The translations under genes and the position numbers were made by a program. Shown one piece after another: positions 1 through 7,005 of a stretch of DNA of 9,042 bases. The notes below the pieces were generated by a model. The model searched no databases. It was not told the origin of the DNA and saw only the letters and a list, made by a program, of their open reading frames with translations. The stretch's first letter is position 1. The number at the start of each line of letters is the position of its first letter. The stretch is taken from contig CAKRJM010000085.1 of NCBI GenBank assembly GCA_934351765.1, positions 1-9,042 on the forward strand. The letters are read 5' to 3'. The stretch is from an uncultured Lachnospiraceae bacterium. Lineage in GTDB: Bacteria > Bacillota > Clostridia > Lachnospirales > Lachnospiraceae.

Positions 1-1222
1 GTTCTGCGTGAGGGGCAGCGGACTGTCCACCAGTGCGCTTCTGGAGGCCGGTGTGCGGGAGGCGGATCTGATCATTGCGACCACATCCAGCGATGAGATG
101 AATATGTTATGCTGTCTGACGGCGAAACGTCTCGGTGCGAAAAATTCGGTGGCACGGATCCGCGACCCCGAGTATGCGCATGAGGTGACAGTGTTAAAGC
201 AGGAGCTGGGGATCAGCATGGTCATCAACCCGGAGCTGGAGGCTGCCAACGAGATCGGAAGAGTGCTGCGGTTTCCCAATGCGATCAACGTGGAGACCTT
301 TGCGGCGCGCAAGGTGGAGCTGGTGGCGTTCCGTGTCTGCGCCGGGGACAGGATCATCGGGAAAAGGCTGTCGGAGATCATGAGTGCAGTGAAGCTGCCG
401 GTGCTGTTCGGAACGGCGGTGCGCGGGGAAGAGGTCATTATTCCGGACGGAACCTTTGTACCTCAGGACGGGGATCTTATGTATGTGGCAGGACGGCCCG
501 CAGCTATCGCGGAGTTCTTTAAATACGAAGGAAAATTCCAGAAGCAGGTCAAGAGCGCAACGATTATCGGCGGCGGCCGGATTGCCTACTATCTGGGGCT
601 CGGTATGAGCCGGCTGGGCATGAAGATCAAGATCATCGAGCAGGACTGGAGACGCTGCCAGGAACTGGACGAACTGCTTCCCGACTGTACGATCATTCAC
701 GGCGACGGAACGGATGAGCAGGTACTGGAGGAGGAGCATGTGGAAGCCTCCGGCGCAGTGGTGACTCTGACCGGCAGAGATGAGGAAAATCTGCTGACGG
801 CGCTGTTTGCCACAAGACTTAAGGTACCGAAGGTTATCGCAAAGATCAACCGCGGAAACTATGAAAGTATCATAAAGAGCCTTGGGGTGGATTCCATCAT
901 CAGCCCGAAAAATATCACGGCGGCGCAGATCATCCGTTATGTCCGTGCGCTTCAGAATTCCATCGGAAGTAATGTGGAGACTCTTTACCGGATCGCCGAC
1001 GGAAAAGCGGAGGCGCTGGAGTTTATTGTAAAAGAAGGAACGAAAAATCTGGGAAAACCGTTCCGTGAGGTGCACTTTAAGAAGCATTTCCTGGTGGCGG
1101 CCATTGCAAGAGGCGGCGAGATCCTGATCCCCGGCGGCAGTGACAGTATCCAGGTGGGCGATAACGTGATCGTGATCACAAGATCATCCAATGTCAATGA
1201 TCTGAATGATATTTTTGAATAG
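1..1222 (+). CDS. trkA: Trk K+ uptake system, NAD-binding regulatory subunit TrkA (5' partial)
   Basis: TrkA is the cytoplasmic regulator that binds NAD(H) or adenine nucleotides and gates the TrkH pore for K+ uptake. The reading frame is open from base 2; 406 residues are visible, so roughly 50 N-terminal residues, including the first nucleotide-binding glycine motif, lie before the window. The visible part runs: end of RCK N-domain 1 (with GSGLS and EADLIIATTSSDE), C-domain 1 (about bases 290-530), RCK N-domain 2, and C-domain 2 (about bases 990-1220). N-domain 2 begins with GGGRIAYYLG at 569-598 and contains IIHGDGTDEQVL, both typical of TrkA. In that glycine motif the third Gly of GxGxxG is Ala, which I believe is common in clostridial TrkA and does not imply inactivity. 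The stop TAG is at 1220-1222. trkH follows after 62 bases, consistent with co-transcription. Family assignment is secure; only the 5' end is unknown. Confidence 0.95.
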   Translation, partial: FCVRGSGLSTSALLEAGVREADLIIATTSSDEMNMLCCLTAKRLGAKNSVARIRDPEYAHEVTVLKQELGISMVINPELEAANEIGRVLRFPNAINVETFAARKVELVAFRVCAGDRIIGKRLSEIMSAVKLPVLFGTAVRGEEVIIPDGTFVPQDGDLMYVAGRPAAIAEFFKYEGKFQKQVKSATIIGGGRIAYYLGLGMSRLGMKIKIIEQDWRRCQELDELLPDCTIIHGDGTDEQVLEEEHVEASGAVVTLTGRDEENLLTALFATRLKVPKVIAKINRGNYESIIKSLGVDSIISPKNITAAQIIRYVRALQNSIGSNVETLYRIADGKAEALEFIVKEGTKNLGKPFREVHFKKHFLVAAIARGGEILIPGGSDSIQVGDNVIVITRSSNVNDLNDIFE

Positions 1223-1228
1223 GTGGTC

Positions 1229-1258
1229 TCCGGGCGGGGAATTGTCCCATAAACCGGA
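1229..1258 (+). other. Possible two-tier hairpin between trkA and trkH
   Basis: TCCGG (1229-1233) can pair with CCGGA (1254-1258). Inside it, GGGG (1236-1239) can pair with TCCC (1245-1248) around a 5-base loop, with one G-U pair. No U-run follows, so it does not look like a terminator. It lies 10 bases before the trkH ribosome binding site and could affect mRNA stability or trkH translation. The stems are short and this may be chance. Confidence 0.25.
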
Positions 1259-1267
1259 CATCATAAC

Positions 1268-1275
1268 AGGAGAGG
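1268..1275 (+). promoter_or_regulatory. Ribosome binding site deciding the trkH GTG start
   Basis: AGGAGAGG lies 9 bases before the GTG at 1285. The next in-frame ATG (1309) has no comparable purine run before it, and starting there would cut into the first hydrophobic segment. GTG at 1285 is therefore preferred. Confidence 0.8.
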
Positions 1276-1284
1276 TACAGTATC

Positions 1285-2739
1285 GTGAATTTTACCCTTG
1301 TTTTTTATATGATCGGGAATGTCATGTGGTGCGAGGCGGCGCTCATGCTTCTGCCCATGCTCGTGTCGTTCCTGACCGGAGTGAATGACTGGAGTTATTT
1401 CCTCTATGCGATCATCCCGCTTGCGGTGCTCGGAAGACTGTTAAACTTCCGGAAGCCGAAGGTGAAGCGGATGCAGCCCAGGGAGGGGCTGGCGGCCGTG
1501 GCGCTTTGCTGGGTCGTGCTGGCGCTGTTCGGTGCCGTGCCGTTCTATGTAAGCGGCTATTTTAACAGCTTTGTGGACTGCTTTTTTGAAACCGTATCCG
1601 GATTTACGACCACCGGCTCGACGATCCTTTCCAACGTGGAGGGATTACATAACGGCGGGCTCATGTTCTGGCGGAGCTTTACCCACTGGATCGGCGGGAT
1701 GGGTGTGCTGGTCTTTGTCCTTACGTTTCTTCCCAACATGGACGGCTCCAATATCCAGCTTCTGCGTGCGGAGAGCCCCGGACCGACGCCGGGAAAGGTG
1801 GTTCCGAAATTAAAGGAAACAGCCAGAATCCTGTATCTGATCTACTTTGGGCTGACGGTGCTTCATGTGATCTGTCTGCTGTTTACGGGAATGCCCCTTT
1901 ATGATTCCCTGATCCATTCCATGGGCAGTGCGGGAACCGGAGGCTTTTCCAATATGAATGCCAGTGTCGGCGCTTATAACAATCCGGCGGCGGAGTGGGT
2001 CATCGGCATCTTTATGATGTTATTCGGAGTGAACTTCAGCCTGTATTATCTGCTGCTGAAAAAGCAGTGGAAGGATGTCTGGAAAAACGGGGAGCTGCGG
2101 CTGTATATGGCAATCATTCTGGGAACCGTGACCTGCATTACCCTGAATATTGCACGGGTCAATTATGACGGATCCTGGCCGGATGCGATCCGTTCCGCGT
2201 TCTTCCAGGTTTCCTCGATCATGACGACCACCGGCTACAGCAGTGCAGACTTCAATATATGGCCCACCTTCAGTAAATCGATTCTTTTAATGCTCATGGT
2301 GGTCGGTGCCTGCGCCGGGTCGACCGGAGGCGGAATTAAGGTGAGCCGTCTTCTGGTTCTGTTTAAATCCATCAAGCAGGAGTTTACGAGACTGATCCAT
2401 CCCCGGAAGGTTCATGCAGCGCGGATGGACGGACGGATCCTTGAGGACGGGATCATCAAGGGTATCTTGATTTTTTTTGCGGCCTATATTATCATTGCCA
2501 TAACGGCCATGCTGATAGTCTCGCTGGACGGCTATGACATGGAGACAACGATCTCCTCCGTTCTGGCGGCGCTTGGCAATATCGGGCCCGGTCTGGGTGC
2601 TGTGGGACCCATGGGAAACTTTGCCGGCTATTCGGCATTCTCGAAGCTGGTGCTGTCGTTCTGTATGCTGGCAGGACGGCTGGAGCTGTTCCCCATGCTG
2701 ATCTTATTCGTTCCCTCCACCTGGCGGAAAAACGCTTAG
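1285..2739 (+). CDS. trkH: Trk K+ uptake system, pore-forming membrane subunit TrkH
   Basis: TrkH is the inner-membrane K+ channel-like transporter of the Trk/Ktr/HKT superfamily, gated by TrkA. The product has 484 residues, the usual length. All four pore-loop repeats are visible: TTTGS (108-112), SAGTGGFS (215-222), TTTGYS (314-319) and NIGPGLG (432-438). Their central glycines form the selectivity filter. GACAGSTGGG (341-350) matches the glycine-rich intramembrane loop of the third repeat, known as the gate in TrkH structures. The end GRLELFPMLILFVPSTW (464-480) is also family-typical. The N-terminal hydrophobic helix (about 3-30) supports the GTG start, together with the ribosome binding site at 1268-1275. 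The gene lies 62 bases after trkA and ends 13 bases before pth, so the pair probably makes one complex from one mRNA. Nothing suggests inactivation. Confidence 0.96.
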   Translation: MNFTLVFYMIGNVMWCEAALMLLPMLVSFLTGVNDWSYFLYAIIPLAVLGRLLNFRKPKVKRMQPREGLAAVALCWVVLALFGAVPFYVSGYFNSFVDCFFETVSGFTTTGSTILSNVEGLHNGGLMFWRSFTHWIGGMGVLVFVLTFLPNMDGSNIQLLRAESPGPTPGKVVPKLKETARILYLIYFGLTVLHVICLLFTGMPLYDSLIHSMGSAGTGGFSNMNASVGAYNNPAAEWVIGIFMMLFGVNFSLYYLLLKKQWKDVWKNGELRLYMAIILGTVTCITLNIARVNYDGSWPDAIRSAFFQVSSIMTTTGYSSADFNIWPTFSKSILLMLMVVGACAGSTGGGIKVSRLLVLFKSIKQEFTRLIHPRKVHAARMDGRILEDGIIKGILIFFAAYIIIAITAMLIVSLDGYDMETTISSVLAALGNIGPGLGAVGPMGNFAGYSAFSKLVLSFCMLAGRLELFPMLILFVPSTWRKNA

Positions 2740-2752
2740 ACAGGAGAAAACT

Positions 2753-3325
2753 ATGTTTGTAATTGCCGGCCTTGGAAATCCCGGAAAGGAATATGCGGGA
2801 ACGAGGCATAATGTGGGCTTTGGCGCCCTGGACGAGCTGGCGGATAAATACCGGATCAGCGTGGACACGGGAAAGCACAAGGCCCTGATCGGAAAAGGGA
2901 TCATCGAGGGAGAAAAGGTGATCCTGGTCAAGCCGCTGACCTATATGAATTTAAGCGGTGACAGTCTGAGAGAGGTGCTGGATTATTATAAGCTGCCTCC
3001 GGAGAGACTTTTAGTGATCTATGATGATATTAACCTGGATGTGGGACAGCTCAGGATCCGCGAAAAAGGCAGTGCCGGCGGTCATAACGGCATGAAGAGT
3101 ATTATCGCGCGGGTGGGGAGCGATGCGTTTCCCAGGATCCGGGTCGGAGTCGGCGCAAAGCCGCCCAGAATGGATCTGGCGGATTATGTGCTGGGGCATT
3201 TTTCCGGAGAGGAGCTTCCGATGATCCGGGAAGGACTGGAACAGGCTGCAGATGCTGCGGCCATGATCGTGAGCGGGGAGATGGCTGCGGCCATGAACCG
3301 GTTTAATATGAAGAAACAGAGGTGA
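2753..3325 (+). CDS. pth: Peptidyl-tRNA hydrolase (Pth family)
   Basis: Pth cleaves the ester bond of peptidyl-tRNAs that drop off ribosomes, freeing the tRNA for reuse; it is a cytoplasmic, normally essential enzyme. The 190-residue product has the usual length. The N-terminal signature GLGNPGKEYAGTRHNVGF (6-23) is present. The catalytic and substrate-binding residues all have counterparts: Asn9, His19 (the catalytic His20 of E. coli), Asn66 in YMNLSG, Asp91 in YDDINL (E. coli Asp93) and Asn112 in GGHNG. The ATG is preceded by AGGAGA at 2742-2747, 5 bases upstream. The gene begins 13 bases after the trkH stop and ends 4 bases before mfd. The pth-mfd pairing is widely conserved in Firmicutes; in Bacillus the small gene fin lies between them, and here there is no room for it. 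Confidence 0.97.
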   Translation: MFVIAGLGNPGKEYAGTRHNVGFGALDELADKYRISVDTGKHKALIGKGIIEGEKVILVKPLTYMNLSGDSLREVLDYYKLPPERLLVIYDDINLDVGQLRIREKGSAGGHNGMKSIIARVGSDAFPRIRVGVGAKPPRMDLADYVLGHFSGEELPMIREGLEQAADAAAMIVSGEMAAAMNRFNMKKQR

Positions 3326-3326
3326 T
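3319..3326 (+). promoter_or_regulatory. mfd ribosome binding site overlapping the pth stop codon
   Basis: GAGGTGAT is an 8-base perfect complement to the 16S rRNA 3' end and contains the pth stop codon TGA (3323-3325). The mfd ATG follows at 3330. Ribosomes ending pth are thus placed on the mfd start signal, which suggests translational coupling of the two genes. Confidence 0.75.
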
Positions 3327-3329
3327 GGA

Positions 3330-6300
3330 ATGGCCGGTTCATTTTATGATCCGCTGCCGGAGCTTTCGGAATACGCAGATACCAAGGAGGACCTTTGCAA
3401 AGGCAGAGGTCCTGTTTCTGTAAGTGGCGGTACAGATACCCAGAAGGCCCATGAGATGGCCATGCTGGGAAAGGATTATCCTTTAAAGCTGGTGGTGACC
3501 TACAGCGACACCAGGGCACAGGAGCTTTATGACGATTACCGGTATTTTGATCCGGAGGTTTATCTGTATCCTGCCCGCGACCTCTTATTTTACAGTGCTG
3601 ATATTCAGGGAAGCCTGCTGACCGGGAAGAGGCTCCGTGTACTGAAAACACTCCTGGAAACAGGGCACGGAACGGTCATCACCACGGTGGATGCCTGCAT
3701 GGACCATCTCATGACGCCGGAGGATCTGAGAGCGGGCGTTCTGGAGCTTCAGGAGGGCGGAGAGCTGGATCTGGATCAGCTGAAGGAAACACTGGTATTT
3801 ATGGGATACGAGCGCAGCGGTCAGGTAGAGCAGGGCGGACAGTTTTGCATCCGCGGCGGGATCCTGGATCTTTATCCGCTGACGGAGGAAAATCCGGTGC
3901 GTATCGAGCTGTGGGGGGACGAGATCGATTCGATCCGGTCCTTTGATGCCGAGAGCCAGCGGTCGATCGAACGGCTGGAAAGCCTGAAGGTCTATCCGGC
4001 GAGGGAGCTGGTGCTGACAAAGGCACGGCTGGAGCATGGGATCGGGGCATTAAAAAAAGAACTGGAACAATATAAAAAGAAGCTTCTTTCCGGGGAAAAG
4101 CGGGAGGAGGCCCATCGGGTCGGCACCATTGTAAACGAGATGTGCGAGGAGCTTTCCGAGGGCTGCTTCCTTGGGGCGCTGGAGGGCTGTATCCGGTATT
4201 TCTGTGAGGCTACTGTGTCCTTCCTGGATTATTTCGGAGCCGATGCGCCGGTATTTCTGGATGAGCCGGCCAGGATCCTGGAGCGGGCGGATGCCCTGGA
4301 GGCCGAGTTTCGGGAGAGTATGGGACAACGGCTGGAAAAGGGCTATCTTCTTCCCGGACAGACAGATCTTCTTTATTCGTCCTCTTCTGTGGCGGCGGCC
4401 ATGGAACGGCCGAGAACCGTGGCCTTTTCGATCCTGGAGCAGCGGGCCTTTCCGGTGAAAAGACGCGGCTTCATGACGGTGAAAAACGGAAATTCCTATC
4501 ATAACGGCTTTGAGCTGCTGGTGGGAGATTTAAAGCGCTGGAAGAAAGAGGGCTGGCGGGTGGCGCTCCTCTGCGCTTCAAAAACGAGGGGTATGCGGCT
4601 GGCACAGGATCTGAGGGAGCAGTATGATCTGCGTGCCTATTACAGCGAGGAGCAGGACAAACAGATCCTTCCGGGGGAGATCTGCGTCCTTTACGGAAAT
4701 CTCCACCGGGGCTTTGAATATCCGCTGATCCGGTTTGTGGTGATCCCGGAGAGCGATATGTTCGGCGGCGGAAAGAAGAAAAGGAGAAAGAAAACCTCTT
4801 ATGAGGGCAAGAAGATCCAGAGCTTTTCCGAGCTTTCCGTGGGTGATTACGTAGTTCACGAAAATCATGGCCTTGGCATTTACCGTGGGATCGAAAAGAT
4901 CGAGGTGGATAAGATCGTCAAGGATTATATAAAAATCGAATATGCGGGGAACGGCTGTCTGTATCTGCCGGTCACCCAGATGGAGCTGGTCCAGAAATAC
5001 GCCGGAGCCGGGGCGAAGACGCCGAAGCTTAATAAGTTAGGCGGCCAGGAATGGGGAAAGACCAAGTCCAGAGTTAAGGGTGCGGTCAAGGACATCGCAA
5101 AGGATCTGGTGGCCCTTTATGCGGCAAGGCAGCAGACGGACGGTTTTCAGTACGGCCCCGATACCGTATGGCAGCGGGAGTTCGAGGAGCTGTTCCCCTA
5201 CGAGGAGACGGAGGATCAGGAGGCAGCCATCGAAGCCACCAAGCGGGATATGGAGAGCACGAGGATCATGGACCGGCTGGTCTGCGGTGATGTGGGCTAC
5301 GGAAAGACGGAGATCGCGATCCGGGCAGCGTTTAAGGCCGTCCAGGAAAGCAAACAGGTGGTCTATCTTGTTCCGACGACGATCCTGGCGCAGCAGCATT
5401 ACAATACCTTTGTCCAGCGTATGATGAATTTCCCGGTGCGGATCGAGCTGCTATCCAGGTTCCGCACGGCGGCAGAGCAGAAAAAGACCATTGAGGATCT
5501 GAAAAAGGGACTGGTGGACATCGTTATCGGAACCCACCGGGTACTGTCTGAGGATGTGAAATTCAGGGATCTGGGGCTTCTCATTATCGATGAGGAGCAG
5601 CGGTTCGGTGTGGCCCATAAGGAGAAGATCAAGAAGCTGCGGGAAAATGTGGATGTGCTGACACTGACGGCAACTCCCATTCCCCGGACGCTTCACATGA
5701 GCCTGGTGGGGATCCGAGATATGAGCGTTCTGGAGGAGGCGCCCATGGACCGCGTGCCGATCCAGACGTATGTGATGGAATACAACGAGGAAATGGTCCG
5801 TGAGGCCATTGAGCGGGAGCGTGCCCGCGGCGGTCAGGTTTATTATGTCTATAACCGGGTGAAGGATATTGAGGATATCACTGGGCGGATCGCGGCTCTT
5901 GTGCCGGATGCCCATGTGGTCTATGCCCACGGACAGATGAGCGAGCGCCAGCTGGAAAAGATCATGATGGATTTCATTGACGGGGAGATCGATGTCCTGG
6001 TTTCCACTACGATCATCGAGACCGGTCTGGATATTTCCAATGTAAACACCATTATTATCCATGATGCGGACCGGTTCGGTCTTTCTCAGCTTTACCAGCT
6101 TCGCGGACGTGTGGGACGTTCCAACCGGACGGCGTATGCGTTCCTTATGTACCGCCGCAACAAGCTGTTGAAGGAGGAAGCGGAAAAGCGGCTGGCAGCG
6201 ATCCGGGAATTTACAGAGCTTGGCTCCGGGATCAAGATCGCCATGCGGGATCTGGAGATCCGCGGTGCGGGAAATCTTCTTGGTGCGGAGCAGCATGGCC

Positions 6301-6851
6301 ACATGGAGGCCATCGGTTATGACCTGTACTGCAAGCTGTTGAATCAGGCCGTGAGAGCTTTAAAGGGCGGGGAGGAGAAGGTGGAGTTTGAGACAGTCAT
6401 CGACTTCAATATTGATGCCTATATTCCACCCTCTTACATGAAGAATGAGGTGCAGAAGCTGGAGATCTACAAGCGGATCTCGGCTGTTGAGACAGAAGAG
6501 GAAGCCATGGATATGACGGATGAGTTGACTGACCGGTTCGGAGATCCGCCCCGCGCCGTGGAAAATCTGCTGGAGATCGCGCTTCTGAAGGCGGCGGCGC
6601 ACAAGGTTTATGTGACGGAGATTTCCGGAAACCGCCAGGAGGTCAGGATCTCGTTCTATGAACAGGCTCCGTTTAACGTGGAAAAGCTTCCGGAGCTTCT
6701 GAAGGCTTACGGCGGAGCGCTGCGGCCGGCCAGCACAAATCCTCCGGTTTTTGTCCTACAGGACCGGAAGAAAGAGAACAAAGAGCCGAGGCAGATGCTG
6801 GAAAAGGTGAAGATCCTGTTAAATACCATAAAAGAGCTGCTGCTTTCATAA
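3330..6851 (+). CDS. mfd: Transcription-repair coupling factor Mfd
   Basis: Mfd is an ATP-driven DNA translocase that removes RNA polymerase stalled at lesions and recruits UvrA, coupling transcription to nucleotide excision repair. At 1173 residues it is full length (E. coli 1148, B. subtilis about 1177). The order of domains is standard. A UvrB-like N-terminal module has a degenerate P-loop region (SGGTDTQKAH, 32-41) and RGGILD (175-180). The RNA polymerase-interacting CarD-like domain starts near LSVGDYVVHENHGLGIY (from 502). The RecG-like motor carries Walker A GDVGYGKT (653-660), DEEQ (754-757), TATPIPRTL (780-788), STTIIETGLD (892-901) and RGRVGR (925-930). The C-terminal domain includes FGDPP (1070-1074). 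All helicase motifs look intact. A very basic stretch, KKKRRKK, precedes the CarD-like domain. The gene is probably translationally coupled to pth. No terminator is evident after its stop; a new promoter begins 6 bases later. Confidence 0.98.
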   Translation: MAGSFYDPLPELSEYADTKEDLCKGRGPVSVSGGTDTQKAHEMAMLGKDYPLKLVVTYSDTRAQELYDDYRYFDPEVYLYPARDLLFYSADIQGSLLTGKRLRVLKTLLETGHGTVITTVDACMDHLMTPEDLRAGVLELQEGGELDLDQLKETLVFMGYERSGQVEQGGQFCIRGGILDLYPLTEENPVRIELWGDEIDSIRSFDAESQRSIERLESLKVYPARELVLTKARLEHGIGALKKELEQYKKKLLSGEKREEAHRVGTIVNEMCEELSEGCFLGALEGCIRYFCEATVSFLDYFGADAPVFLDEPARILERADALEAEFRESMGQRLEKGYLLPGQTDLLYSSSSVAAAMERPRTVAFSILEQRAFPVKRRGFMTVKNGNSYHNGFELLVGDLKRWKKEGWRVALLCASKTRGMRLAQDLREQYDLRAYYSEEQDKQILPGEICVLYGNLHRGFEYPLIRFVVIPESDMFGGGKKKRRKKTSYEGKKIQSFSELSVGDYVVHENHGLGIYRGIEKIEVDKIVKDYIKIEYAGNGCLYLPVTQMELVQKYAGAGAKTPKLNKLGGQEWGKTKSRVKGAVKDIAKDLVALYAARQQTDGFQYGPDTVWQREFEELFPYEETEDQEAAIEATKRDMESTRIMDRLVCGDVGYGKTEIAIRAAFKAVQESKQVVYLVPTTILAQQHYNTFVQRMMNFPVRIELLSRFRTAAEQKKTIEDLKKGLVDIVIGTHRVLSEDVKFRDLGLLIIDEEQRFGVAHKEKIKKLRENVDVLTLTATPIPRTLHMSLVGIRDMSVLEEAPMDRVPIQTYVMEYNEEMVREAIERERARGGQVYYVYNRVKDIEDITGRIAALVPDAHVVYAHGQMSERQLEKIMMDFIDGEIDVLVSTTIIETGLDISNVNTIIIHDADRFGLSQLYQLRGRVGRSNRTAYAFLMYRRNKLLKEEAEKRLAAIREFTELGSGIKIAMRDLEIRGAGNLLGAEQHGHMEAIGYDLYCKLLNQAVRALKGGEEKVEFETVIDFNIDAYIPPSYMKNEVQKLEIYKRISAVETEEEAMDMTDELTDRFGDPPRAVENLLEIALLKAAAHKVYVTEISGNRQEVRISFYEQAPFNVEKLPELLKAYGGALRPASTNPPVFVLQDRKKENKEPRQMLEKVKILLNTIKELLLS
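3388..3413 (+). repeat. Overlapping inverted repeats inside the start of mfd
   Basis: AGGACCT (3388-3394) is the exact inverse complement of AGGTCCT (3407-3413), with a 12-base loop. Within the same stretch CCTTTGCAAAGG (3392-3403) is a perfect 12-base palindrome. Both use bases 3392-3394, so the two RNA folds exclude each other. The element falls in mfd codons 20-28, about 60 bases after the start codon. It could be a protein site or an RNA switch, or only a coding coincidence. The run after the second arm (GTTTCTG) is too weak for a clear terminator. Confidence 0.4.
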
Positions 6852-6860
6852 AAGAGTTGC
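6827..6860 (+). repeat. Short direct repeat across the mfd stop codon
   Basis: CATAAAAGAGCTGC (6827-6840) and CATAAAAGAGTTGC (6847-6860) match at 13 of 14 bases and lie exactly 20 bases apart. The second copy contains the mfd stop TAA (6849-6851) and the first four bases of the -35 box of the next promoter. This looks like a small local duplication. Confidence 0.7.
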
Positions 6861-6885
6861 CGTTTTCAGGGTTTCGTATTATAAT
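6857..6885 (+). promoter_or_regulatory. Sigma-A-type promoter for the lipoprotein gene
   Basis: A -35 box TTGCCG (6857-6862, 4 of 6 consensus bases) and a perfect -10 box TATAAT (6880-6885) are separated by the optimal 17 bases. No TG extension precedes the -10. Transcription should start near 6892, giving a leader of about 114 bases before the ATG at 7006. The lipoprotein can therefore be transcribed independently of mfd. The leader has only one weak hairpin (AAACG 6947-6951 with CGTTT 6957-6961), and I recognise no riboswitch in it. Confidence 0.75.
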
Positions 6886-6990
6886 GAAGACTGATTGTGC
6901 AGGCATTCTGTTCTTGAAACGAATGGGCAGGATCAGGGCATCGAAAAAACGGAAAACGTTTATGGGCGGCACATGACGACAGGGAATACT

Positions 6991-6996
6991 AGGAGG
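6991..6996 (+). promoter_or_regulatory. Ribosome binding site deciding the lipoprotein start
   Basis: A perfect AGGAGG lies 9 bases before the ATG at 7006. The open frame extends upstream to a TTG at 6895, but that codon has no ribosome binding site and would bury the signal peptide behind 37 extra residues. The ATG at 7006 is the supported start. Confidence 0.9.
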
Positions 6997-7005
6997 ATTC
7001 AGATT

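Noticed and set aside
569..598. Ala in place of the third Gly in the second TrkA nucleotide motif, as a sign of inactivation
   Set aside because: GGGRIAYYL-type motifs are, to my knowledge, usual in clostridial TrkA, and the rest of the fold is intact.
194..1087. Long open frame on the minus strand opposite trkA
   Set aside because: It is a shadow of a strongly recognised coding gene, has no family motif, and its composition follows trkA codon structure.
2161..2460. Dense GATC and GGATCC-like sites, possibly a methylation or uptake signal
   Set aside because: They recur across all genes here and arise from frequent ATC and GAT codons after G-ending codons.
5451..6302. 283-codon minus-strand frame opposite the mfd motor domain
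   Set aside because: The plus strand carries all helicase motifs here. The antisense product is Ile/His/Leu-rich with no recognisable domain.
6895..7005. N-terminal extension of the lipoprotein from a TTG codon
   Set aside because: It has no ribosome binding site and would mask the signal peptide; the ATG at 7006 has a perfect AGGAGG.
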